DNA of 64,000 nucleotides from Variovorax sp. N23. GTDB taxonomy: Bacteria; Pseudomonadota; Gammaproteobacteria; Burkholderiales; Burkholderiaceae_C. Positions 50,995 through 58,408 of the stretch are shown one piece after another. A program made the position numbers and the translations under genes. The stretch's first letter is position 1; each line of letters opens with the position of its first letter. The notes under the pieces were generated by a model, which saw only the letters and a program-made list of their open reading frames with translations, was not told the origin of the DNA and searched no databases. The stretch lies in assembly GCF_025486315.1 (NCBI RefSeq), contig NZ_JAOOPY010000012.1:1-64000 (forward strand), given 5' to 3'.

Positions 50995-51324
50995 TTACAC
51001 GACTGCGGCTGGGTGTCCACTGGTAGCTTGGCGGGCCCTGCGTCGTGCCGCCAGGTACTCGTCAGTAGCCAACAACGGGCGTGGTTCACATTGGCCGTCA
51101 TCGGCCTTGCGCACCTGTGGCGGGGGCGTGATCGGAGGCGGTGCAGGGTCGGGCATGTCGCCACGCGAAGCAGAGACAAGCGCGTCCTGCATGCGCGAAG
51201 CGAATACCTCCCAGTCGTCTACGCTCGTGATGGGCGGCCAGCCGCCGACAGGTAGATCACGCTTCTCCCTGCGCTCCAGCTTGCGCACCCGGTTGCGCAT
51301 GGCGACTGGCACGCGGATGCGCAT
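50995..51324 (-). CDS. Small hypothetical protein, phage-like
   Basis: 109 residues, start ATG 51324 (MRIRVPVAMRNRVRKLERREK); no family recognised. A basic N-terminal helix is followed by TSVDDWEVFASRMQDALVSAS and a Pro-rich, disordered C-terminus. Composition resembles small proteins of prophages and plasmids. It lies just upstream of the membrane-protein gene on the same strand, with 48 bases between. Confidence 0.5.
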   Translation of the reverse strand: MRIRVPVAMRNRVRKLERREKRDLPVGGWPPITSVDDWEVFASRMQDALVSASRGDMPDPAPPPITPPPQVRKADDGQCEPRPLLATDEYLAARRRARQATSGHPAAVV

Positions 51325-51403
51325 GTCATTGCACTTCCCAGACCATGCCGGCCATGTCAGCAAGCTCTAAGAGCGCACGGACCCTGCCCATGTGGTCAAG
51401 GCC

Positions 51404-51730
51404 ATGCAGTGCCGTTTGCCACAAGGCTTTCACCTGTTCGCCTTCAAGAAGCAAGAACAGGCGAAGGGGGATGCCCGATTCGACCTGGCCTTTGCCTCGG
51501 CGAAGGCGGTCAAGTCCACGCTGCGCGACCCTGACTCGCTCAAGTGGGAGTTCATCGGCGTCAACGATGACGCCACGGTCGCCTGCCTGAAGTACCGCGC
51601 CAAGAACGGCTTCGGAGGCATGAACGGCGAGTTCGCTGTCATCGCCAACGGCAAGGCCACCAGGTCGGCCGCCGATTGGAAGAAGCACTGTTCGGCGCCG
51701 CTGCACGAGGAGACGGTGGCCGGGGGGTGA
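51404..51730 (+). CDS. Probable truncated exported-protein domain
   Basis: 108 residues from ATG 51404 (GTG 51392 possible). The core AVKSTLRDPDSLKWEFIGVN and YRAKNGFGGMNGEFAVI resembles a domain found in small secreted or lipoprotein-like bacterial proteins, with a single Cys in the strand VACLKYR and one at the end. Those proteins normally start with a signal peptide; here the N-terminus is only MQCRLPQGFHLFAFKKQ, so the gene is probably a 5'-truncated copy. Lies opposite in strand to its neighbours. Confidence 0.5.
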   Translation: MQCRLPQGFHLFAFKKQEQAKGDARFDLAFASAKAVKSTLRDPDSLKWEFIGVNDDATVACLKYRAKNGFGGMNGEFAVIANGKATRSAADWKKHCSAPLHEETVAGG

Positions 51731-51747
51731 AGCCCGGCCCCCCTGCG

Positions 51748-52164
51748 TCAGCCGCCGAGCACGGCCTTGAGGGCCATCGCGCTGAGCGTTTTAACTGCAT
51801 CGAAGGAGAGTTCCACGCCCTTGGTGCTTGCAGTGGCTTTGACCCAACCCCACACCTTTGAGGAACGCATGGTGTCAAGCAGATCGTGACCGGCCATGGT
51901 CAACCTGGGGGCGCTGACGCCGTAGCTGAAATACCCGTCGGCGCCGCGGAGCACTTGGTAGCCATCGGTATAGCCGTTCTCTAGCAGCAGTTCGAGGTGA
52001 CCGAAAAGGCGCTCCTGCTCCTTCTTGTAGGCGGCCATCTGTTCCGCGAACACCCTCTCCGACTGGTCGAGCCATTGCGGCGCTACAGGATCGTCGGCGA
52101 GGAAATCATTGCCCTCCTCGATGTCGATCAGCAGCTTGCGTATCAGGTCCCAGTCTCGTTTCAT
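51748..52164 (-). CDS. DUF2513-family protein
   Basis: 138 residues. The opening MKRDWDLIRKLLIDIEEGND and the later LTMAGHDLLDTMRSSKVWGWVK are the hallmark of DUF2513, a family of unknown function common in phages and mobile elements. Fold prediction by eye is a winged-helix-like alpha/beta protein. GGAGGG sits 7 bases before ATG 52164, and the gene starts 17 bases after the protease stop, so the two form an operon. Confidence 0.85.
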   Translation of the reverse strand: MKRDWDLIRKLLIDIEEGNDFLADDPVAPQWLDQSERVFAEQMAAYKKEQERLFGHLELLLENGYTDGYQVLRGADGYFSYGVSAPRLTMAGHDLLDTMRSSKVWGWVKATASTKGVELSFDAVKTLSAMALKAVLGG

Positions 52165-52181
52165 CTGTTGTCCCTCCAGGT

Positions 52182-52991
52182 TTAGGACGGATCCAATAAA
52201 TTCGCGGCCACGCCGTCGAGCGGCCAGCCGGCGATCTGCAGTGCTTTCGGATCCCAAGCACTCTGTATCGCGACCACCGCATAGTCGAAGGTCTTCCTGT
52301 CGGGAGAGATCCAGAGGCCGAATAGTGGACCGCCACTCATGCCAGCGATGTCGGTGAGACCCGCCTGCATACGCATCACGGAATCGAGCTGCCCATAGAA
52401 CCGTCGCTTCGTGCCCTGCTTGAGAACTTCCGAGACTTGCTCGAGCTCGAGCACATCGGCCGGAATCGCAAGCAACGCTTGCCGCGCCCGAGCGCCCGTG
52501 AAGGCGACCTTCTCCGTTGGGACGCCCGCAAGGACCAGCATGTCGAAAGGCCGGTCAGAGAGGCGTTCGAAATCGCGCGCCATATCGATGGGATCGATGC
52601 CGTTGCGGCGAAAGGTCTCCTTGTGAAAGTCGTTGATCGCTGTCCAAGCCAAATCGCTCCCGCCCTGTACGTAGGGCAGGCTGTCAACCTCATCGAGGCG
52701 AATGTCGACGACGACGCTTCGCTTGTCCGGGCCGTCCGCGAACGCGTCCGTCAGATCCCACGATTCGATGGTCTCGCCGCGAAGTGCCAGCGTTCGTAAA
52801 TCCTCGATCACGTGGCCGGCCATCAGCAGGAACCACGTCTCGTTGTGCACCACGAAGAAGCCCGAAAACGAGTACGTATGCACCTGGCTGCTTGCGTCGA
52901 TCGAGGTCACGGTGACCGCTACGACGTGACGGCCGAATAGCTGCGGCAGCCGTGCATCGTCCACCGAGGTCAGCATGGTGAAGTCGTGCAT
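52182..52991 (-). CDS. Trypsin-like serine protease-fold protein
   Basis: 269 residues with no signal peptide, so probably cytoplasmic. A chymotrypsin-fold triad is readable: His60 in LLMAGHVIEDL, Asp113 in GGSDLAW and Ser219 in IAGMSGGPLFG (GxSGGP). ATG 52991 has GGAGG 9 bases upstream. First gene of a two-gene operon with the DUF2513 protein. Cytoplasmic stand-alone trypsin-like proteases linked to small partner genes are known in bacterial conflict systems, which is the basis for suspecting a defence or toxin role. Confidence 0.78.
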   Translation of the reverse strand: MHDFTMLTSVDDARLPQLFGRHVVAVTVTSIDASSQVHTYSFSGFFVVHNETWFLLMAGHVIEDLRTLALRGETIESWDLTDAFADGPDKRSVVVDIRLDEVDSLPYVQGGSDLAWTAINDFHKETFRRNGIDPIDMARDFERLSDRPFDMLVLAGVPTEKVAFTGARARQALLAIPADVLELEQVSEVLKQGTKRRFYGQLDSVMRMQAGLTDIAGMSGGPLFGLWISPDRKTFDYAVVAIQSAWDPKALQIAGWPLDGVAANLLDPS

Positions 52992-53015
52992 GTGATTGAA
53001 CCTCCCGTTCCGCAT

Positions 53016-53523
53016 CCTACCTTCGCGCCTTCGCGTTCGCCTGCGCCCTCGCCAAGGGAAACTTCATCACGGACCTCACTGGAAACTGCTACACGGACCC
53101 CACCAGGGCACGGGGAATGGTTGCCTACCTGGCCGACCAGGTTGCCACGGTCCAACACCGGGGCCACGAACCATGAAGACCGACGGGCCCGTCGCGTTCG
53201 ACAGCGACACCGAGCAGCCGACCGCCAGCTGCGCTTCGCCCTGAAGGAACTGCAGCTGGCCGTGCGGAAGGCCAACGCGATCGGCTTCGGCGGCCAGTTC
53301 ATCGGTGGCGGCCAGCAAGCGATCCGGATAGTTGAGCACTCGCGCGGGGAACTGAGGTAAAGCGCCGCATTGCCCCCATCGAGCGCGCCGGGCTTCTGGT
53401 GCTCCTGGCGCGCATCCAGTGCCGGCACAGTGGCGTGCAGAAGCTGCGCATGGCCTCGGACCTGACGCAACTGCGCGAGCGTGCGGCTATGGCGGGCCTA
53501 CTGACAACTCGGAGCGTTCGCTA
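53016..53523 (+). pseudogene. Decayed plus-strand gene remnants
   Basis: About 500 bases with coding-like composition but no intact gene. Three plus-strand pieces follow one another: a 5'-truncated frame ending at 53176 (contains GNFITDLTGNCYTDPTRA and RARGMVAYLADQVATV); a frame starting ATG 53173 in ATGA overlap (MKTDGPVAFDSDTEQ) that shifts near 53215 into RQLRFALKELQLAVRKAN and ends at 53360; and a start-less frame ending 53523 (RRIAPIERAGLLVLLARIQ). Arrangement looks like a lost phage or plasmid operon. Identity unknown. Confidence 0.4.
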
Positions 53524-53531
53524 GCAAGGAC

Positions 53532-53765
53532 TCAAGGCCGTATTGGTCGCGGATAGGCACGCCGTTCCTCGAAGAGGAAACTGTCGAGTTCGCGGTCCGT
53601 TGGCGCATCTGCAGCGTTTGTGGCGCGCATGTTAGCCACTTGTTTCCGGATCCGACGCTCAACGAAACTCCACGGCGCAGGAGGGGGTCGCCCCACATCG
53701 TTGATGTATTGTTGAAGCAGAGACTTCGCTGAGGGCTTGATTTCTTCGTCTTCGAAAGCAGACAT
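53532..53765 (-). CDS. Small hypothetical protein, island
   Basis: 77 residues, acidic N-terminus (MSAFEDEEIKPSAKSLL) and basic C-terminus, no membrane segment; no family recognised. Lies 39 bases after the two-helix membrane protein on the same strand and probably in one transcript. Ribosome site weak. Confidence 0.45.
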   Translation of the reverse strand: MSAFEDEEIKPSAKSLLQQYINDVGRPPPAPWSFVERRIRKQVANMRATNAADAPTDRELDSFLFEERRAYPRPIRP

Positions 53766-53804
53766 AGGCGACGTTCTTCTTGTTCTTGTGGTCGACCGGG
53801 CTCG

Positions 53805-54317
53805 CTACACGCCTTCGAGTTCCTGAGCAAAATCTTCATTGAGGCGTCGAGCTTCTGCTTTCATCGCCTCAACGTCCTTCCCGTCGAGCATCTGCGGATG
53901 CCGCTGCCTGAGCAACATCACCAGACGGTTGATCAGTTCCATATCGTGCGCCTCAAGAATCTTCGTCAAGTTCATACGAGCCAACCTTTCTAAACCACCC
54001 AAAATCAGCCAAAGTGCAGCAAGGATCGCGCCTAACGCACCGCCGAAGGTGAAGGTGGTCTTTAGAGCCACCGCGGCAGCGAATCGTTTCGGCGCATCAG
54101 TCCTAATTCGCGCAAGGTCTGGATCTCCCGGCCACGTTGCACCATTCAACGTCTCGACCCATGGTCTCGCGGCGGTCAACGCGTCAGGATGTAACGACCA
54201 CCACGAAAAAAGGACGAAAAACAGAACGATGCTGATGCCCGCAACAGAACTCACCTGCGGGTGCTTTCGTGCCAGCGCCCTGCATCGCCCCACCTTAGTT
54301 TTGCTCCAGCCCCACAT
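53805..54317 (-). CDS. Two-helix membrane protein, island
   Basis: 170 residues, unknown. Hydrophobic helices near residues 26-44 (VAGISIVLFFVLFSWW) and 89-109 (FTFGGALGAILAALWLIL) bracket a 45-residue loop predicted outside; the C-terminal 55 residues are charged and helical (LINRLVMLLRQRHPQML, ARRLNEDFAQELEG). ATG 54317 has no ribosome site; GTG 54293 has GGAG ten bases before it and may be the true start. AT-rich compared with core genes. Confidence 0.6.
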   Translation of the reverse strand: MWGWSKTKVGRCRALARKHPQVSSVAGISIVLFFVLFSWWSLHPDALTAARPWVETLNGATWPGDPDLARIRTDAPKRFAAAVALKTTFTFGGALGAILAALWLILGGLERLARMNLTKILEAHDMELINRLVMLLRQRHPQMLDGKDVEAMKAEARRLNEDFAQELEGV

Positions 54318-54576
54318 AGCGACCGTTTGTTACATGGAACGCTGTCCCCGTCAATATCTCAAACGTGTGGCGTGTGACAAACGGCGCGTGCAAGACGCAA
54401 CGCCGACCAACGGTCAGCAAGCGCCCAGGTGAAGGGCGTACCACCCTGTTAGCCAAAACCTGCAGATCGACGGTTTCTGGCCCAAGTCGTGGGCCGACAT
54501 TGTTTTTGTTGGTAGGGATGATGGAAACACTAGCTAACGTCATGGAAACGCGCATGGATGCTGGAGACTGTGCGGA

Positions 54577-54590
54577 CACACTCTCCGCCA
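54577..54590 (+). repeat. Right attachment repeat (attR)
   Basis: Exact 14-base copy of the tRNA-Ser 3' end (CACACTCTCCGCCA), same orientation, 4.8 kb downstream. The flanking bases differ, so the match is limited to the likely crossover core. Confidence 0.75.
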
Positions 54591-54924
54591 GGGATCGATG
54601 TCCCTCGTCGACGCGGGGCAGTTCGGCATCCCTACCCATCCACGTCGACAGTGCGACCGGGTGGACCGGTGTGAGGCGCTCTGAGCCCTAGGTTGGAGCC
54701 AGGATCTCTGGGAAGAGCGGCTTGCGCGGCCGCCTGCAGGTCAGGCAGTTGGCCGCCCAGTGGGCGGCACTCGCGCTGCCCGCGAGCCTGCACTTGCCCC
54801 GTTTGCACATCACTTCCATTTCGTCGCGAGATCTGCCGGCCAGCGGGCGCAGCGCGTCGTCGAAGGCGTGGTCGAGTTCCGTTCGCTGCAGCGATCGTCC
54901 ATGCAGCCGAATGGCGCCGCATCC

Positions 54925-54952
54925 TTAACCGAAAGTTAAGAATGATTTAACC
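54925..54952. promoter_or_regulatory. Triple TTAAC half-site cluster upstream of the dehydrogenase
   Basis: CTTAAC (54925), GTTAAG (54936) and TTTAAC (54947) recur every 11 bases in alternating orientation; the first pair is a perfect 6-5-6 palindrome. They end 62 bases before the start codon of the gene at 55015. Helical spacing suggests a multi-subunit regulator on one face of the DNA; the LysR protein at 57361 is a candidate. Confidence 0.4.
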
Positions 54953-55014
54953 CGGGCGCCGGAACGTGCAGACGCATGGGTTCCAGAATGAAATTTTTGG
55001 GCGACAGGTCTGTG

Positions 55015-56103
55015 ATGAAGACATACAAGATTGCAACGATTCCCGGTGATGGCATCGGCAAGGAGGTCGTGCCAGCCGGCCGGCAACTGCTGGAAGCCCT
55101 TGCTTCGACCAGCAACAGCTTCGGCTTCGAGTTCGAGGACTTCGGCTGGGGCGGCGACTGGTTTCGCGCACACGGCGAGATGATGCCGGCCAACGGCCTC
55201 GATGCGCTGCGCGACAAGGACGCCATCCTCTTCGGCTCGGCCGGCGACCCGCACATTCCCGACCACATCACGCTCTGGGGCCTGCGGCTGAAGATCTGCC
55301 AGGGCTTCGACCAGTACGCCAATGTGCGGCCCACGCGCATCCTGCCGGGCATCGACGGTCCGCTCAAGCGCTGCGGTCCGAAGGACCTCGACTGGGTCAT
55401 CGTGCGCGAGAACTCCGAAGGCGAATACGCCGGCGTCGGCGGCCGCGTGCACCAGGGCCACCCGATCGAGGCGGCGACCGACGTGAGCATGATGACCCGC
55501 GCCGGTGTCGAGCGGATCATGCGCTTCGCCTTCAAGCTGGCGCAGGCGCGCCCGCGCAAGCTGCTCACCGTCGTCACCAAGAGCAACGCGCAGCGCCATG
55601 CGATGGTGATGTGGGACGAGATCGCGGTGCAGATCAGCAAGGAATTCCCGGACGTCACCTGGGACAAGGAACTGGTCGACGCCGCCACCGCGCGCATGGT
55701 GAACCGGCCCGCCACGCTCGACACCATCGTCGCGACCAACCTGCACGCCGACATCCTGAGCGACCTGGCCGCGGCACTGGCCGGCAGCCTGGGCATTGCG
55801 CCCACCGGCAACATCGATCCCGAGCGGCGCTACCCGTCGATGTTCGAGCCGATCCACGGCTCGGCCTTCGACATCATGGGCCAGGGCCTGGCCAACCCGG
55901 TCGGCACCTTCTGGTCGGTCGTGATGCTGCTGGAGCACCTGGGCGAGGCTGAAGCGGCTCGCCGCGTGATGCGGGCGATCGAAGCCGTGACCGCCGATCC
56001 ATCCCTGCACACGCGGGATCTCGGCGGCACCGCCACCACGGCGCAGGTCACGCAGGCCGTGTGCGACCAGGTGAGCGGAGCGGTGCAGCGCAAGGCTGCT
56101 TGA
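55015..56103 (+). CDS. Tartrate dehydrogenase / D-malate dehydrogenase family
   Basis: 362-residue beta-decarboxylating dehydrogenase of the isopropylmalate/isocitrate family. NAD and substrate motifs: ATIPGDGIGKEVVPA, LWGLRLKICQGFDQYANVRPTR, VIVRENSEGEYAGVGGR (Glu-Gly-Glu-Tyr loop of tartrate/D-malate enzymes), TNLHADILSDLAAAL and FEPIHGSAFDI. TtuC/DmlA-type rather than LeuB. First of a catabolic cluster; the next gene is a dicarboxylate-type solute receptor. Confidence 0.92.
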   Translation: MKTYKIATIPGDGIGKEVVPAGRQLLEALASTSNSFGFEFEDFGWGGDWFRAHGEMMPANGLDALRDKDAILFGSAGDPHIPDHITLWGLRLKICQGFDQYANVRPTRILPGIDGPLKRCGPKDLDWVIVRENSEGEYAGVGGRVHQGHPIEAATDVSMMTRAGVERIMRFAFKLAQARPRKLLTVVTKSNAQRHAMVMWDEIAVQISKEFPDVTWDKELVDAATARMVNRPATLDTIVATNLHADILSDLAAALAGSLGIAPTGNIDPERRYPSMFEPIHGSAFDIMGQGLANPVGTFWSVVMLLEHLGEAEAARRVMRAIEAVTADPSLHTRDLGGTATTAQVTQAVCDQVSGAVQRKAA

Positions 56104-56205
56104 GTTTTTCCTGCCGAGGCCCCGGGGGCCCGGATGACTACAACGAAGTCCAGGGGTTCGGCGGCGCTGCCGCCGGGTACCCGAAGGACCTTCTCGGAGA
56201 CAAGC

Positions 56206-57201
56206 ATGAAGCATCGAATCGAACTGAAGCGCCGCCAACTCGGCCGGCTCGCCGCCGCTGCGATCGGGCTCGCCCTGGCGCCCTCGGCCTTCGCGCAGGA
56301 GCCGTGGCCGTCCAAGCCGATCAGCATCGTCGTGCCCTTTCCCTCGGGGGGGACCACCGATGTGCTGGCGCGCGCGCTGGCGGACGCGCTGTCGAAGAGC
56401 CTCGGACAGCCGGTGGTGGTCGAGAGCAAGCCCGGTGCCGGCGCAACGCTCGGCGCCGACTACGTGGCCAAGGCCAAGGGTGACGGCTACACCCTGCTGA
56501 TGGGGGCGGTGCATCACACGATCGCGACGAGCGTCTACAAGAAGCTGCCCTACGACTTCCAGAAAGACCTGCAACCGGTGACGACGGTGGCCATGGTGCC
56601 CAACGTCCTGGTCGTGAATGCCGCGCTCACCCCCGCGAAGAGCGTGGCCGAACTGGTGGCGTTCGCGAAGACATCTCCCACCGAACTGGCCTACGGCTCG
56701 AACGGCAATGGGACGGCCCAGCACCTGATCGGCACGCAGTTCCAGGCGAGCACCGGCATCAAGCTGCTGCACGTTCCGTACAAGGGAAGCGGCCCGCTCA
56801 CGACCGACCTGCTCGGCGGGCAGGTGGCGATGTCCTTCGACACGATCACGCCGGTTCTCCAGCACATCAAGGGCGGAAAGTTGCGCGCGCTGGCTGTCAC
56901 GACCGCCAGGCGCTCGTCGGTGCTCCCGGATGTGCCGACGCTGCAGGAGGTCGGCCTGAAGGGCTTCGACATCGGCACATGGTTCGGCGTCCTGGCGCCC
57001 GCGTCCACCCCGAAGGACGTGGTCGCCAAGCTCAATGCCGAGATGGTCAAGATCATCAAGTCGCCCGATTTCGCCCAGCGCATGCAGGCCATCGGCGCGG
57101 ACCCGATCGGCGACAGTTCCACGGAGATGGCCACCCGCATCCGTGACGAGACCAACAAGTTCGCCAAGCTGGTGAAGGACGGAAACGTCACCGTCGACTA
57201 G
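56206..57201 (+). CDS. Bug-family (TTT) periplasmic solute-binding protein
   Basis: 331 residues. Signal peptide ends APSAFA-Q at residue 30. Domain features of Bug receptors: WPSKPISIVVPFPSGGTTDVLARALA, VVESKPGAGATLGADYVAKA, LLHVPYKGSGPLTTDLLGGQV. These bind carboxylates and are vastly expanded in Burkholderiales, often without cognate membrane genes, as here. Neighbour context suggests a dicarboxylate or aromatic acid ligand. Confidence 0.94.
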   Translation: MKHRIELKRRQLGRLAAAAIGLALAPSAFAQEPWPSKPISIVVPFPSGGTTDVLARALADALSKSLGQPVVVESKPGAGATLGADYVAKAKGDGYTLLMGAVHHTIATSVYKKLPYDFQKDLQPVTTVAMVPNVLVVNAALTPAKSVAELVAFAKTSPTELAYGSNGNGTAQHLIGTQFQASTGIKLLHVPYKGSGPLTTDLLGGQVAMSFDTITPVLQHIKGGKLRALAVTTARRSSVLPDVPTLQEVGLKGFDIGTWFGVLAPASTPKDVVAKLNAEMVKIIKSPDFAQRMQAIGADPIGDSSTEMATRIRDETNKFAKLVKDGNVTVD

Positions 57202-57360
57202 GGCGGGCGAGAGCCCGCCGGCAAGGTGACGCCACCTGCGCAAGGGGGCGAGCCTTCCGCGGAGGTGGCCGATGTCACCGCGGCCCTGGGGGCCTGGCAT
57301 CGCTGCGCCAGTGCGTCGGCGCTGCCGGGGTGTGCGGTTGCCGATCGATCGCGGCCGCGC

Positions 57361-58290
57361 TCATGCCCTGGCGGGCGCGCTTTTCTGCGTGAACGAGAGC
57401 GCCAGGAAATCGACGAAGGCCCGGACTCTGGCGGCGAGCTGATGGCGCTGCGGGTACACGGCGTAGATGTCCGCGTCGGGCGTCGCATACTGAGGCAGCA
57501 CCTGCACAAGACGTCCGCTGCGAAGGTACCGTTCGATGTCCCATTCCGCTCTCATCACGATGCCGTGCCCGGCCAGCGCCCAGTTCACGGCGATCTCGCC
57601 GTCGTTGGTGGCGAGGCTGCCGCGCGTCTTGACGGCCTCGGTGCGCGCGCTGCGCCCCCTGCCGGTGGTGAGCCGCCACACCCCGTAAGCCTCTTCGCCT
57701 TGACGGATGCCGATGCAGTTGTGCCTGGCGAGATCGTTCGGAACCTTGGGGATGCCATGTTTGGCCAGGTAGGTGGGCGCTGCGCACAGCAGGCGCTGAT
57801 TGGCGGCGATGTTTCTGGCGATCACGCGGCTGTCCGGCGGCGCGCCGAAGCGCACGCAGACATCGAACAGGTCTTCCGTCGGCGCCGGTGGGTTCACGGA
57901 GAGCTGCAGCTGCACTTCGACCTCCGGGTATCTGCGGGCGAACACGGAGATCAGGGGCGCGACGTGGCTTCGTCCGAAGCCCAGGGTCGCATTCACCCGC
58001 AGAAGGCCCTTCGGCTTCTCCTTCGACAACCCGAGGACCTCCTCCATCCCCTGGATCTCGATGAGGATGCGGCGGGCATTTTCGAGATACAACTCGCCTT
58101 CGGGCGTGAGGCTCATCCGGCGGGTCGAGCGAGTGATCAACAGCACGCCGAGTCTCGACTCCATCAGAGACAGGTGCTTGCTCACGGCGGCGGTGGAGAC
58201 GCCCAGCTCCCGCGCGGCGGCGCTGAGGCTGCCGGCGCTTGCCAGCGCGGAGAAGAAGCCCAGGTCGCCGGGCAGGATGAGGTTGCTCAT
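57361..58290 (-). CDS. LysR-family transcriptional regulator
   Basis: 309 residues. HTH region: GFFSALASAGSLSAAARELGVSTAAVSKHLSLME; effector domain follows with LLRVNATLGFGRSHVAPLI. Divergent from the tannase-family gene at 58409, so probably its regulator; may also act on the tartrate-dehydrogenase operon. A TATAGC -10-like box lies at about 58360 in the 118-base divergent gap. Confidence 0.92.
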   Translation of the reverse strand: MSNLILPGDLGFFSALASAGSLSAAARELGVSTAAVSKHLSLMESRLGVLLITRSTRRMSLTPEGELYLENARRILIEIQGMEEVLGLSKEKPKGLLRVNATLGFGRSHVAPLISVFARRYPEVEVQLQLSVNPPAPTEDLFDVCVRFGAPPDSRVIARNIAANQRLLCAAPTYLAKHGIPKVPNDLARHNCIGIRQGEEAYGVWRLTTGRGRSARTEAVKTRGSLATNDGEIAVNWALAGHGIVMRAEWDIERYLRSGRLVQVLPQYATPDADIYAVYPQRHQLAARVRAFVDFLALSFTQKSAPARA

Positions 58291-58408
58291 GATGAGTGTC
58301 CGTCGCGTCCGTTGCGCGTTCCCGCAGTGGGTCGATTGCTTGTCTCTGGCGGCCGCCAATATAGCGTGATGCACACCTCACCTCGAAGACACAACCGACG
58401 GAGACGCC

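Larger units (their letters stand above)
49754..54590. mobile_element. Genomic island inserted at tRNA-Ser, no integrase
   Basis: About 4.8 kb bounded by the 14-base direct repeats. Base composition is visibly AT-richer than its flanks, most strongly in 49930-50950 and 53530-54320. Genes are orphans: a three-helix membrane protein, two small phage-like ORFs, a protease-DUF2513 pair, a two-helix membrane protein with small partner, and decayed frames. No recombinase, transposase, replication or conjugation gene is present, so it is either a degenerate island or one mobilised in trans. The first 170 bases (49754-49926) hold no gene I can support. Confidence 0.75.
54318..55014. other. Gene-free stretch around the right island end
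   Basis: About 700 bases without a supportable gene. It spans the right repeat at 54577-54590. Beyond the repeat, minus-strand 54693-54925 has a start-less frame with four cysteines (MEVMCKRGKCRLAG, ANCLTCRRP), probably the remnant of a gene cut by the island or its decay. The last 90 bases carry the inverted-repeat cluster ahead of the dehydrogenase. Confidence 0.55.

Noticed and set aside
49754..54590. Hidden integrase or transposase in the island
   Set aside because: I read all six frames for the R-H-R-Y tyrosine recombinase and DDE features and found none, including in the decayed stretches.
54632..54922. 96-codon minus-strand frame beginning MRRHSAAW
   Set aside because: Composition and lack of ribosome site suggest chance; another frame in the same place looks like a remnant but has no start.
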